Shown one piece after another: positions 7,432 through 15,462 of a DNA stretch of 64,000 nucleotides (positions are counted from its first letter, which is position 1; every line of letters starts with the position of its first letter). Source of the DNA: Pseudomonas sp. 8O (GTDB lineage Bacteria > Pseudomonadota > Gammaproteobacteria > Pseudomonadales > Pseudomonadaceae). The DNA lies in the NCBI RefSeq assembly GCF_902506495.1, contig NZ_LR733265.1, positions 684,098 through 748,097 on the forward strand, given 5' to 3'. The translations under genes and the position numbers were made by a program. The notes beneath the pieces are model-generated. The model worked only from the letters and a program-made list of their open reading frames with translations. It did not search any database and was not told the origin of the DNA.

Positions 7432-9030
7432 TCACTTGGCGATACCTACACCATAGAACGAGTTGATGCCGAACGGGCTGATGCGGAAGTCCTGCACTTC
7501 CTTGCGCATCGGCTGGTACACGGTGGAGTGGGCCAGCGGGGTGATCGGCACCTCACGCTTGAGGATCACCTGCGCCTGCTTGTACAACTCGGTGCGTTCG
7601 GCCACGTCGGTGGTGCGCTTGGCGGCCTTGACCAGCTTGTCGTAGTCCTCGAAGCACCACTTGGAGAAGTTGTTGCCGTCGACCGCGTCGCAGCCGTAGA
7701 GGGTGCCGAGCCAGTTGTCCGGGTCACCGTTGTCGCCACTCCAGCCGATCAGCATGGCGTCGTGTTCGCCGGCCTTGGCGCGCTTGAGGTACTCGCCCCA
7801 CTCGTAGCTGACGATGCGTGCCTTGATGCCGATCTTGGACCAGTCGGCCTGCAGCATTTCGGCGATCTGCTTGGCATTGGGGTTATACGGGCGCTGCACC
7901 GGCATGGCCCACAGGGTGATCTCGGTACCTTCCTTGACGCCAGCGGCCTTGAGTAGCTCCCTGGCCTTTTCCGGGTCGAAGGCCGGGTCCTTGATGTCCT
8001 CGTTATACGACCATTGGGTCGGCGGCATGCCGTTGACCGCCAGTTGCCCGGCGTTCTGGTAGACCGCGTTGAGGATGGCCTGCTTGTTCACCGCCATGTC
8101 CAGCGCCTGGCGCACTTCCAGCTTGTCGAACGGCGGGTGGGTGACGTTGTAGGCGATGTAGCCGACGTTGAAGCCGGCCTGTTCGGGCATCTGCAACTTG
8201 GCGTCCTTCTGCAGTGCCTCGATGTCGGCCGGACGCGGGAACAGGGTGACGTGGCATTCGCCGGCCTTGAGCTTCTGCATGCGTACGGACGAGTCGGTGT
8301 TGATGGCGAAAATCAGGTTGTCGATCTGCACGTCATCGGGCTTCCAGTAGTCCTGGTTGCCCTTGTAGCGGATCACCGCGTCCTTCTGATAGCGGCTGAA
8401 TACGAAGGGGCCGGTGCCGACGGGTTTCTGATTGATGTCGGCGGCCTTGCCGGCCTTGAGCAACTGGTCGGCGTACTCGGCGGACTGGATCGAAGCGAAG
8501 CTCATCGCCAGGTTCTGCACGAAGGCGGCGTCCACGTCGTTGAGGGTGAAGCGCACGGTCATGTCATCGAGCTTTTCCAGCTTGGCGATGTTGCTGTCCA
8601 TGCCCATGTCGGTGAAGTAGGGAAACTCGGTAGGGTACGCCTTGCGGAACGGATGCTCCTTGTCGAGCATGCGGCCGAAGGTGAACAGCACGTCGTCGGC
8701 ACTGAATTCGCGGCTGGGCTTGAAGTATTCGGTGGTGTGGAACTTCACCCCGGGGCGCAGTTTGAAGGTGTAGGTCAGACCGTCGTCGGACACCTCCCAG
8801 CTTTCTGCCAGGCCGGGCTCGACCTTGGTGCCGCCGCGCTCGAACTGGGTCAGGCGGTTGAAGATGGTTTCTGCAGCGGCGTCGAAGTCGGTGCCGGTGG
8901 TGTAAAGGCCTGGGTCGAAACCGGCAGGGCTGCCTTCGGAGCAGAACACCAGGTTGGCGGCGCTGGCGAGGGGAGCGCTGGCGATCAGCCCAGCGGTGAG
9001 TAAAGCCTGGAGAATGGCGTTCTTGCGCAT
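7432..9030 (-). CDS. dppA1: Periplasmic dipeptide-binding protein (DppA1-like)
   Basis: SBP_bac_5 protein of 532 residues. ATG 9030 (MRKNAILQALL) is chosen because GAGG precedes it and a signal peptide follows (cleavage near APLASA). The mature start NLVFCSEGSPAGFDPGLYTT and most of the length are close to the product at 1770-3365, for example EIFN-type blocks AETIFNRLTQFERGGTK and the C-terminal region around NNFSKWC. It is the first gene of the leftward dppA1-dppA2 pair. The upstream region 9031-9255 has the palindrome AGCGCTACAGCGCT near 9143-9156 but no convincing copy of the PsdR-type operator. Confidence 0.93.
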   Translation of the reverse strand: MRKNAILQALLTAGLIASAPLASAANLVFCSEGSPAGFDPGLYTTGTDFDAAAETIFNRLTQFERGGTKVEPGLAESWEVSDDGLTYTFKLRPGVKFHTTEYFKPSREFSADDVLFTFGRMLDKEHPFRKAYPTEFPYFTDMGMDSNIAKLEKLDDMTVRFTLNDVDAAFVQNLAMSFASIQSAEYADQLLKAGKAADINQKPVGTGPFVFSRYQKDAVIRYKGNQDYWKPDDVQIDNLIFAINTDSSVRMQKLKAGECHVTLFPRPADIEALQKDAKLQMPEQAGFNVGYIAYNVTHPPFDKLEVRQALDMAVNKQAILNAVYQNAGQLAVNGMPPTQWSYNEDIKDPAFDPEKARELLKAAGVKEGTEITLWAMPVQRPYNPNAKQIAEMLQADWSKIGIKARIVSYEWGEYLKRAKAGEHDAMLIGWSGDNGDPDNWLGTLYGCDAVDGNNFSKWCFEDYDKLVKAAKRTTDVAERTELYKQAQVILKREVPITPLAHSTVYQPMRKEVQDFRISPFGINSFYGVGIAK

Positions 9031-9255
9031 CTTGACCTCATCGTTGTTGTGGTTGTGGTCCTTGAGGAGCCTCTTGTGGAGACCACCGCCGAAACTATGC
9101 AGGCCTTGTGCCCGAGGCAAGGGGGTTGCCGCGCGGAAAATGGTTAGCGCTACAGCGCTGTAATTTGCTGTCGCATTTATGAAAATTTTGCAGGGAAAAG
9201 ATGGCGAAACGCCGTTATCTGACGATAACGGCGCTGCTTTGTTGCGGAGCGAGGT

Positions 9256-9969
9256 TCAGGGCATCTGCACTTCGATGACGCCGTCGGCACTGACCGTGAC
9301 CTGGCTGGTACCGGCTTCGATTTGCGGTGTGGGGGCAGAATCCATCATCGCCATGCCCTTGGCTTCGAAGTTGCGCATGGCCATTGGCGGCTGGAAACCA
9401 CCGGTGTTGAGGTTCAGGCTGACCAGCTTGTAGCCCTTGCCGCCAAGCGCTTCGGTGGTCAGTTGCGCGCGCGCCTTGAAGGCATTCACGGCGTCTTTGA
9501 GCATGGCATCTTCACGGGTCTTGCGGGTGTCGGTGGCGATGCTGAAATCCATGCCGGCCATCTTCATCGATTGCAGCAATTCACCGGTGAGGGTGGACAG
9601 GCGGGCGAAGTCAGCGCTTTCCAGACGCACCTCGGCGCGCTCGCGCCAGGCGGTGATCTTCTGGCCCTTGTCGTCATACACCGGGTAGCTGTTGCGGCTG
9701 CCGAGTTTGACTGCCACGCCCTTGACCTGGCGGACCTGCTCCAGCGTCTTGTTGAGGGTAGTGGTGATCTCGGCGGCCAGTTTGGCCGGGTCGCTGTGCT
9801 GCGCTTCGGTATAGAGGGTGACGTGCATCAGATCGTGCGCCACTTCCTGATTGACCTCGGCGCGCAGGGCGATCTGGTTGTAACGCGCCTCGGCGGCCAG
9901 CAGGCCGGTGCTGGCCAGGCTGGCGGCGGTGAGGGCGAGGGCGGTGGCGATACGGGTCATGGTGCGCAT
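9256..9969 (-). CDS. SIMPL-domain (DUF541) exported protein
   Basis: 237 residues with a signal peptide (MRTMTRIATALALTAASLAS, cleaved near LLAAEA) and a SIMPL/DUF541 domain over most of the mature part; RAEVNQEVAHDLMHVTLYTE and the TDTRKTREDAMLKDAVNAFK region fit the family. The function of these periplasmic proteins is poorly known; the E. coli relative YggE is linked to oxidative stress. Start at 9969 is backed by AAGGAA upstream. In P. aeruginosa a hypothetical gene (PA4495) occupies the same place between roxS and dppA1, so this is conserved context rather than an insertion. Confidence 0.85.
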   Translation of the reverse strand: MRTMTRIATALALTAASLASTGLLAAEARYNQIALRAEVNQEVAHDLMHVTLYTEAQHSDPAKLAAEITTTLNKTLEQVRQVKGVAVKLGSRNSYPVYDDKGQKITAWRERAEVRLESADFARLSTLTGELLQSMKMAGMDFSIATDTRKTREDAMLKDAVNAFKARAQLTTEALGGKGYKLVSLNLNTGGFQPPMAMRNFEAKGMAMMDSAPTPQIEAGTSQVTVSADGVIEVQMP

Positions 9970-10347
9970 GGTGCGGTTCCTTTTTCGATGGCCTTGTGGC
10001 CGTTTAGCGTGAAAGTCGCGTAGCGACGCCCTCATTGATGCCCTTCTCCCTCCGGGAGGCAGCTCCCGCTCCCGGCGGGAGTTCTGCATTCACCACATCC
10101 CTGTGGATCAAGGTGGCGCGAAGCGCCGGATGAGGGAGGGCATGCTGCCGGCTTTCATCATTCGGGGCCGCTCGTGGCAAGCCCGTTCCCGAGGTTAGAC
10201 GAAGGCGAGTCGCGATCCGGGTTAATGCCGTGCAATTTTTTTCATCCTGCCCACCGAGTGGGCTGCGGCGAAGTGTGCGTCCGGTTGCCGCAGCGGCGGA
10301 GGGCCGCGCCAAGCTTGGTTATACTCGGCGCAACCAATGGAGTCGCC
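9970..10347. repeat. Intergenic region with GC-rich inverted repeats between SIMPL gene and roxS
   Basis: No gene is supported in these 378 bp. From about 10019 to 10145 it carries a mosaic repeat. One end resembles the common CCCTCATCCGGCGC palindromic family (minus strand) and the other has CTTCTCCCTCCGGGAGG. The middle holds CTCCCGCTCCCGGCGGGAG and CCACATCCCTGTGG stems. Near roxS, TATACT (10320-10325) could be a -10 box, with no clear -35. Confidence 0.5.
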
Positions 10348-11601
10348 ATGCTCGAACCCGTGCAGTTACTCTCCGCCAGTCGCCAGAACCTCTGGCGGCT
10401 GACCCTTATCCGTATTCTGGTGCTGGCCGCTCAGGCAGGCTCGGTCGGTCTCGCCTACAAGTCGGGCATGCTACCGCTACCCTGGCTGCAATTATCGGTC
10501 ACCCTTGGCGTTTCTCTGCTGTTGTGCCTGGGTACGGCCGTGCGCCTGCGTGGCCCCTGGCCGGTGACCGAGGTCGAGTACGCCGTGCAGCTGGGCTGCG
10601 ACCTGATCATCCACAGCGTGCTGCTGTATTACTCGGGTGGTTCGACCAACCCCTTCGTTTCCTATTATCTGGTGCCGCTGACCATTGCAGCGGCAACGCT
10701 ACCCTGGATGTTCACCATCGTCCTGGCCGGCCTGGCGTTGGCCGGTTACACCCTGCTGCTGGTGTGGACCCATCCGCTCGAGCTGCCCGCGGCGCGTGAG
10801 AGCCTGCTGGTCTACGGCATGTGGCTGAGCTTTGCCCTGTCTGCTGCGCTGATCACGTTCTTCGTTGCCAAGATGGCCGAGGAGCTGCGCCGCCAGGATG
10901 AGCTGCGCGCCGAGCGCCGCGAGGAAAGTCTGCGCGACCAGCAACTGCTGGCTGTGGCCACTCAGGCTGCGGGCGCCGCCCATGAACTGGGTACGCCGCT
11001 GGGCACCATGAGCGTGCTGCTCAAGGAGCTGCGTCAGGAGTATCGCGACAAGCCGGCGCTGCAGGATGACCTGGCCCTGCTGCAGGAGCAGGTCAAGCTG
11101 TGCAAGTACACCCTGCAGCAACTGGTGCGTGCCGCCGAGAATGATCGGCGCCAGGCGGTGGTGGAGCAGTCCTGTGTCGAATGGCTGGAAACGACCCTCA
11201 ATCGCTGGCACCTGATGCGTCCTGAGGCCAGCTACCGCTATCAGTGTCTGGGCCGTGGCACGCCGCCGCGCATCATGCCGCCGGCCGATCTCACCCAGGC
11301 CCTGCTCAATCTGCTCAACAACGCTGCCGATGCCTGCCCGGACAAACTCGACATTCGCCTGGACTGGGACCACCAGTGGCTGCGCCTGAGCATCCGCGAC
11401 CATGGTGCAGGTGTGCCGCTGGCCATCGCCGAGCAGCTTGGGCGCCCCTTCTTCACCACCAAGGGCAAGGGCTTCGGCCTGGGACTGTTTCTCAGCCAGG
11501 CCAGCGTGACCCGTGCTGGTGGCACGGTTAAGTTGTATAACCATGAAGAAGGCGGCACCCTCACCGAATTGAAGTTGCCGCGAGCCTATGGCGTGGCCTG
11601 A
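10348..11601 (+). CDS. roxS: Redox-sensing histidine kinase RoxS (RegB/PrrB family)
   Basis: 417 residues from ATG 10348. About six N-terminal membrane helices (roughly 20-180) are followed by the RegB-family H-box with phospho-acceptor His212 in AGAAHELGTPLGT. The ATP-binding domain shows the N-box NLLNNAADA and the G-boxes IRDHGAGVP and GFGLGLFLS. RegB-type kinases sense the redox state of the respiratory quinone pool. The response-regulator gene follows 15 bp downstream. In P. aeruginosa RoxSR controls the cyanide-insensitive oxidase and other terminal oxidases; that role is carried over by homology. The conserved Cys and FF/GGxxNPF quinone-site region fits SGGSTNPFVSYYLV near residue 95-110. 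Confidence 0.94.
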   Translation: MLEPVQLLSASRQNLWRLTLIRILVLAAQAGSVGLAYKSGMLPLPWLQLSVTLGVSLLLCLGTAVRLRGPWPVTEVEYAVQLGCDLIIHSVLLYYSGGSTNPFVSYYLVPLTIAAATLPWMFTIVLAGLALAGYTLLLVWTHPLELPAARESLLVYGMWLSFALSAALITFFVAKMAEELRRQDELRAERREESLRDQQLLAVATQAAGAAHELGTPLGTMSVLLKELRQEYRDKPALQDDLALLQEQVKLCKYTLQQLVRAAENDRRQAVVEQSCVEWLETTLNRWHLMRPEASYRYQCLGRGTPPRIMPPADLTQALLNLLNNAADACPDKLDIRLDWDHQWLRLSIRDHGAGVPLAIAEQLGRPFFTTKGKGFGLGLFLSQASVTRAGGTVKLYNHEEGGTLTELKLPRAYGVA

Positions 11602-11616
11602 CAAGGAAAACCCAGC

Positions 11617-12177
11617 ATGAGCGACGAGTCCCTGTTCGAAGGCGAAGAGCAGCCCCATCTGCTATTGGTCGATGACGATCCCACCTTTACCCGCGTGATG
11701 GCGCGCGCCATGAGTCGTCGTGGTCTGCGTGTGTCTACCGCCTCCAGCGCCGAAGAAGGCCTGGCCCTGGCCAAGGACGACCTGCCGGATTACGCCGTGG
11801 TCGACCTGAAGATGGAGGGCGACTCCGGTCTGGTGCTGCTGCCCAAGTTGCTGGAGCTGGACGCCGAGATGCGTGTGGTGATCCTCACCGGTTATTCGAG
11901 CATCGCCACCGCCGTCGAGGCGATCAAGCGTGGTGCGGCCAACTACCTGTGCAAGCCGGCCGATGCCGACGATGTGCTCACCGCACTGCTTTCCGAACAC
12001 GCCGACCTCGACAGTCTGGTGCCGGAAAACCCGATGTCGGTGGACCGTCTGCAGTGGGAACACATCCAGCGCGTGCTGGCCGAGCATGAAGGCAACATCT
12101 CCGCCACTGCCCGTGCCCTGGGCATGCATCGCCGCACCCTGCAGCGCAAGTTGCAGAAGCGCCCGGTTCGCCGCTGA
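11617..12177 (+). CDS. roxR: Response regulator RoxR (RegA/PrrA family)
   Basis: 186 residues: receiver domain (about 12-125) with acidic pocket LLVDDDP, phospho-acceptor Asp63 (VVDLKM), the conserved Thr in LTGYSS and Lys in CKPAD, then a short linker and a C-terminal Fis-type helix-turn-helix with GNISATARALGMHRRTLQRK. This small layout is that of RegA/ActR/PrrA. It works with RoxS, whose gene ends 15 bp upstream, and an AAGGA-like site lies in that gap. It is a DNA-binding regulator of respiratory genes. Confidence 0.95.
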   Translation: MSDESLFEGEEQPHLLLVDDDPTFTRVMARAMSRRGLRVSTASSAEEGLALAKDDLPDYAVVDLKMEGDSGLVLLPKLLELDAEMRVVILTGYSSIATAVEAIKRGAANYLCKPADADDVLTALLSEHADLDSLVPENPMSVDRLQWEHIQRVLAEHEGNISATARALGMHRRTLQRKLQKRPVRR

Positions 12178-12220
12178 TGTGCTGCAGCATATCGGGTGTG
12201 CTGCGCGGATCGCGCTTTTC

Positions 12221-12243
12221 GTAGGAGCGGCTTTAGCCGCGAA
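12221..12243. repeat. Pseudomonas-type REP (GTAGGAGCGGCTTTAGCCGC)
   Basis: A single REP-like palindrome with GCGGCT/AGCCGC arms, followed by GAA, lies downstream of roxR. The sequence is a well-known Pseudomonas interspersed repeat type. The rest of 12178-12385 shows nothing else supported. Confidence 0.7.
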
Positions 12244-12385
12244 GCGTTTGGTTCATGGCCTAATTGCGGCTGAAGCGGAATGCCGCCCAGCCGTCCTGCG
12301 CGAGCGGGCATTGGCGGACTTTGCCCATAGCAGATAAATGCTTAGCCAGCTAACATAGGTCGTCAGACAACCTGCTGGTGTCGTC

Positions 12386-13327
12386 ATGCTCGCCGTCGCT
12401 GCACAAACCCTTGCCATCACCGCGCCCGTGTTCGCCATGCTGTTTCTCGGCGTGGCGCTCAAGCGCCTGCGCTGGATCGATACGCCCTTCATCGACACTG
12501 CTTCGAGCCTGGTGTTTCGCGGCACCATGCCGACCCTGCTGTTTCTCGGTGTGGTCAAGGCTGACCTGGATACGGCCATGCAGCCGCAGTTGCTGAGCTA
12601 CTTCTTTCTGGCCACTACTGCGTCGTTCTTCGTCGCCTGGGCCTGGGCGATCTGGCGGGTGCCGTTCGAGGATCGTGGCATCTACACCCAGGGCGCCTTC
12701 CGTGGCAACAACGGTATCGTCGGTCTGGCGCTGGCGACCAGCATGTACGGCGACTATGGCCTGTCGGTCGGTTCGCTGCTCGCCGCACTGGTGATCCTTT
12801 GCTACAACGCGCTTTCGGCGGTGGTTCTGGCCATCTACAGCCCAGGCGTGAAACCCGGCGCCAAGGCCATAGCGCGCAGCATCGTGACCAACCCGATGAT
12901 CATTGGCGTGCTGCTGGCGGTGCCGATTGCCTACTGGAAAATCCCGCTGCCGCAGTGGTTCCTGACCTCGGCCGAGTACTTCGCGCAGATGACCCTGCCG
13001 CTGGCGCTGATCTGCATTGGCGGCACCCTGAGTCTGGCGTCGTTGCGCCGCAGCAGCGGCACGGCCATCGGTTCAGGGATGATGAAGATGGTCTGGCTGC
13101 CGCTGCTGAGCACTTCCGGCGCTTGGCTATTGGGCTTTCGCGGAGCGGATCTGGCGATCCTTTTTCTCTACTTCGCCAGCCCGACGGCGGCGGCCAGTTT
13201 CGTCATGGCCCGCGCGGTGGGCGCCAACCATGAGCTGGCGGCGGCCATCATTGTCATCACCACCCTGGCGGCGGTGGTCACCACCAATATCGGTCTGCTA
13301 TTGCTGCAGTGGGGGGGCTGGATCTAG
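12386..13327 (+). CDS. AEC-family transporter (auxin efflux carrier type)
   Basis: 313 residues with about ten hydrophobic helices in two five-helix halves, typical of the AEC family (Mem_trans). The region FRGNNGIVGLALATSMYGD and the later SPTAAASFVMARAVGAN are family-like segments that line the substrate path. Bacterial members export or exchange malate, malonate or other carboxylates; the substrate here cannot be assigned. It is a lone gene between roxR and a converging CMD-family gene, downstream of repeat DNA. No regulator is adjacent. Confidence 0.85.
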   Translation: MLAVAAQTLAITAPVFAMLFLGVALKRLRWIDTPFIDTASSLVFRGTMPTLLFLGVVKADLDTAMQPQLLSYFFLATTASFFVAWAWAIWRVPFEDRGIYTQGAFRGNNGIVGLALATSMYGDYGLSVGSLLAALVILCYNALSAVVLAIYSPGVKPGAKAIARSIVTNPMIIGVLLAVPIAYWKIPLPQWFLTSAEYFAQMTLPLALICIGGTLSLASLRRSSGTAIGSGMMKMVWLPLLSTSGAWLLGFRGADLAILFLYFASPTAAASFVMARAVGANHELAAAIIVITTLAAVVTTNIGLLLLQWGGWI

Positions 13328-13338
13328 GGGAGGGCGCC

Positions 13339-13396
13339 GTAGGGTGCGCCGTGCGCACCGATGGCGGTGATGGTTGGTGCGCACAGCACACCCTAC
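13339..13396. repeat. GTAGGGTGCGC inverted-repeat element overlapping a gene end
   Basis: Left half GTAGGGTGCGCCGTGCGCACC begins at 13339 (read as GTAGGGTGCGC + CGTGCGCACC) and right half GGTGCGCACAGCACACCCTAC ends at 13396. The TAG in the right-hand GTAGGG (13393-13395 on the minus strand) is the stop codon of the CMD-family gene. The element could also act as a bidirectional hairpin between the two converging genes. Confidence 0.85.
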
Positions 13397-13779
13397 GAAC
13401 GGGTGTTGTTCTGGTACTCGTCGATCACTTCCTGTGCAGCGCGGAAGGCATCGATGCTGGCCGGTACGCCGGCATACACCGCGCAGTGCAGCAGGGTTTC
13501 GCGAATTTCCTCGACGGTGCAGCCGTTGTTCAGTGCGCCGCGCACATGGCCTTTGAGTTCCTGCGGGCATTTCAGCGCGGTCAACGCGGCCAGGGTGATC
13601 AGGCTGCGGGTCGCACGCGGCAGGCCGCTGCGCGTCCACACGCCGCCCCAGGCATGCTCGTTGACGAAATCCTGCAGTGGCTGGGTGAACTCGGTGGCGT
13701 TGCCCAGGGCGCGATCGACGAACGCGTCGCCCATCACCTCACGGCGCACCTGCACGCCACGATCATGGTTGTCGCTCAT
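13393..13779 (-). CDS. Carboxymuconolactone decarboxylase (CMD) family protein
   Basis: 128 residues, the size of PcaC-type single-domain CMD proteins. The conserved block is seen: LTALKCPQELKGHVRGALNN then TVEEIRETLLHCAVYAGVPA. PcaC converts 4-carboxymuconolactone in the protocatechuate pathway, but no other pca gene is nearby, so this may be a related enzyme with another substrate. ATG 13779 is preferred over GTG 13785 because AGG lies seven bases before it. The antiporter gene upstream ends at 13782, so the two are likely cotranscribed. The stop codon is provided by a repeat element. Confidence 0.85.
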   Translation of the reverse strand: MSDNHDRGVQVRREVMGDAFVDRALGNATEFTQPLQDFVNEHAWGGVWTRSGLPRATRSLITLAALTALKCPQELKGHVRGALNNGCTVEEIRETLLHCAVYAGVPASIDAFRAAQEVIDEYQNNTRS

Positions 13780-13781
13780 GC

Positions 13782-14876
13782 TCACACCTGCTCGCCACGC
13801 TGTCTGTGCCAGGCACGCCCGGCGATGATCACCAGGGTGATGGCGGTAAGCGGCAGTGCGTAGCCGATCATCGCGTCACCAAAGGTCTGAGCCAGCGGGC
13901 GGCCCGTGCTGAACATCACCAGATAGAGGGTGTAGGCCACGTAGTAGCCAAGGAACAGCAGGCCTTCCCAGCGATTGATGCGATAGCCGCTGAAGAAGAT
14001 CGGCAGGCAGGCCACGGCCACCGCGATCATTACCGGGAAGTCGAAAGCCAGCGCATTGGCGGCCACTGGAATGGCTGCCGGCGAAACCAGAGAGGCCAGG
14101 CCCAGTACGCAGAGCAGGTTGAAGATGTTGCTGCCGACGATATTGCCCACGGCGATGTCGCGCTCGCCCTTGAACGCCGCGATGATCGAGGTGGCCAGCT
14201 CCGGCAGTGAGGTGCCGATGGCGATCACGGTCAGGCCGATCACCAGCTCGGACAGGCCCAATGCGCGCGCCAGTTGCACGGCGCCTTCGACCAGGAAGTT
14301 GGAACCCACCACCAGCAGCACCAGGCCGGCGATGATCAGGCCGAGGTTGATCGCCCAGGCATAAGGCTTGGGCGCCTCGTCGAGCCCGAATTCCTTGGCG
14401 AATTCGTCATCGTCGCCGCCCTTGTCCTTGCGCGCGCCATAGATCAGGAAGCCGGTGTAAGCCAGCACGCTGGCGAACAGCAAAGCGCCATCGAAACGGC
14501 TCAGCGCGCCGTCCCAGGCCAGGGCGTAGACCACCAGGCTGGCGCCGATCATGATCGGCACATCGAGGCGAATGAGCTGGCGCGAGACGACCAGCGGTGC
14601 GACCAGGGCGGTCACGCCCAGAATCAGCAGAACGTTGGCGATGTTGCTGCCGATCACGTTACCGATGGCCAGGTCGCCGCTGCCGTTGAAGGCCGATTGC
14701 ACGCTGACCGCCGTTTCCGGCGCACTGGTGCCGAAGGCCACCACGGTCAGGCCGATCACCAGTGGTGGAATGCCGAACTGTGCGGCCAGCTTGGCGGCGC
14801 CGCGTACCAATACCTCGGCGCCGGCAACCAGCAGCACCAGGCCGGCGATCAGGTAGACATAGGTCATCAGGGTCAT
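13782..14876 (-). CDS. Calcium/sodium antiporter (CaCA family, YrbG-like)
   Basis: 364 residues with the two inverted alpha repeats of the CaCA superfamily: GTSAPETAVSVQSAFNGS with GNVIGSNIANVLLILG in the first half, and GTSLPELATSIIAAF with GNIVGSNIFNLLCVLG in the second. The acidic residues of GTSxPE that bind the cation are intact in both. About ten membrane helices are expected, with a cytoplasmic acidic linker near residues 150-165 (DKGGDDDEFAKEF). It should exchange Ca2+ for Na+ or H+ across the inner membrane. Start ATG 14876 has GGAG upstream. Confidence 0.92.
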   Translation of the reverse strand: MTLMTYVYLIAGLVLLVAGAEVLVRGAAKLAAQFGIPPLVIGLTVVAFGTSAPETAVSVQSAFNGSGDLAIGNVIGSNIANVLLILGVTALVAPLVVSRQLIRLDVPIMIGASLVVYALAWDGALSRFDGALLFASVLAYTGFLIYGARKDKGGDDDEFAKEFGLDEAPKPYAWAINLGLIIAGLVLLVVGSNFLVEGAVQLARALGLSELVIGLTVIAIGTSLPELATSIIAAFKGERDIAVGNIVGSNIFNLLCVLGLASLVSPAAIPVAANALAFDFPVMIAVAVACLPIFFSGYRINRWEGLLFLGYYVAYTLYLVMFSTGRPLAQTFGDAMIGYALPLTAITLVIIAGRAWHRQRGEQV

Positions 14877-14967
14877 TGCAGGGTAGCTCCGAAAAAAGTG
14901 CGGCTAGTGTAGCGATGGCGTTTTTGGCCGCCAGGGGCGGCAGAAAGATTTTGTTGCCAATTGTTCC

Positions 14968-15390
14968 TCAGTCCAGCGTCTCGACCCTGACCGGCACCAC
15001 GCCTGCGCGCAGCATGTCGAGGCGCACGGCGGCGGCGCGGGAAACGTCGATGACGCGACCGCGCACGAAGGGGCCGCGGTCGTTGATGCGCAGCACCACG
15101 CTGCGCTCGTTGTTCAGGTTGGTGACCCGTACCCGCGTGCCGAAGGGCAGGGTGCGATGAGCAGCGGTCAGCGCGTTCTGATCGAAGCGTTCGCCGCTGG
15201 CGGTACGCTGGCCGTGGTGGCGGTCGCCGTAATAGGAGGCCTTGCCGGTTTCGCTGCTGTCTGAGCCGCCGCCTAAGGTGGAGCAGCCGCCGAGCAGGGC
15301 GAGCGCTCCGAGCAGTGCACAGGCCTGTAGCCCGAATGTAATCCGGGGTAGCAAAGGTTCCCGGATTGCATCCGGGCTATGCATCGTCAT
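14968..15390 (-). CDS. RlpA-like double-psi beta-barrel lipoprotein
   Basis: 140 residues. The C-terminal part is a DPBB domain of the RlpA family ([19 protein letters not shown], then [14 protein letters not shown] and LRINDRGPF), the fold of septal lytic transglycosylases; the SPOR domain of full RlpA is absent. A lipoprotein signal ends with LALLGGC, so the mature protein starts at Cys and should be anchored in the outer membrane. ATG 15390 is preferred because GGAG lies nine bases upstream; ATG 15405 and 15384 are alternatives. The residues before the hydrophobic core ([13 protein letters not shown] and on) are encoded by a REP element, so the signal peptide has been remodelled. Confidence 0.87.
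   Translation of the reverse strand: MTMHSPDAIREPLLPRITFGLQACALLGALALLGGCSTLGGGSDSSETGKASYYGDRHHGQRTASGERFDQNALTAAHRTLPFGTRVRVTNLNNERSVVLRINDRGPFVRGRVIDVSRAAAVRLDMLRAGVVPVRVETLD
15327..15380. repeat. GTAGCCCGGATGCAATCCGG-type inverted repeat inside the rlpA-like coding sequence
   Basis: GTAGCCCGAATGTAATCCGGG (first 20 bases from 15327; imperfect copy) faces CCCGGATTGCATCCGGGCTA ending at 15380. The same element, with perfect arms, is found at 58611-58670. Here it lies within the reading frame and encodes about 19 residues of the signal peptide region without breaking the frame. Confidence 0.85.
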
Positions 15391-15405
15391 GTTCGTGGTC
15401 TCCAT

Positions 15406-15430
15406 GAAAAACGCCGGGCGAGCCCGGCGT
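15406..15430 (-). terminator. Rho-independent terminator of gatB
   Basis: On the minus strand ACGCCGGGC and GCCCGGCGT (15411-15430) form a nine-bp stem with a two-base loop, followed by a U-run (AAAAA at 15406-15410 on the plus strand). It ends right at the rlpA-like gene's 5' end, so that gene needs its own promoter or read-through. Confidence 0.8.
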
Positions 15431-15462
15431 CATTGCAGCTAGCGTAAGCGAGCCGGCCTGGC

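Noticed and set aside
9031..9255. PsdR-type operator upstream of dppA1
   Set aside because: AAATTACAG and AAAATTTTGC are present, but no alignment as good as those at 3452-3508 could be made.
12253..12579. Minus-strand frame across the roxR-AEC gap
   Set aside because: It runs into the AEC gene on the other strand, lacks a ribosome-binding site and shows no family motif.
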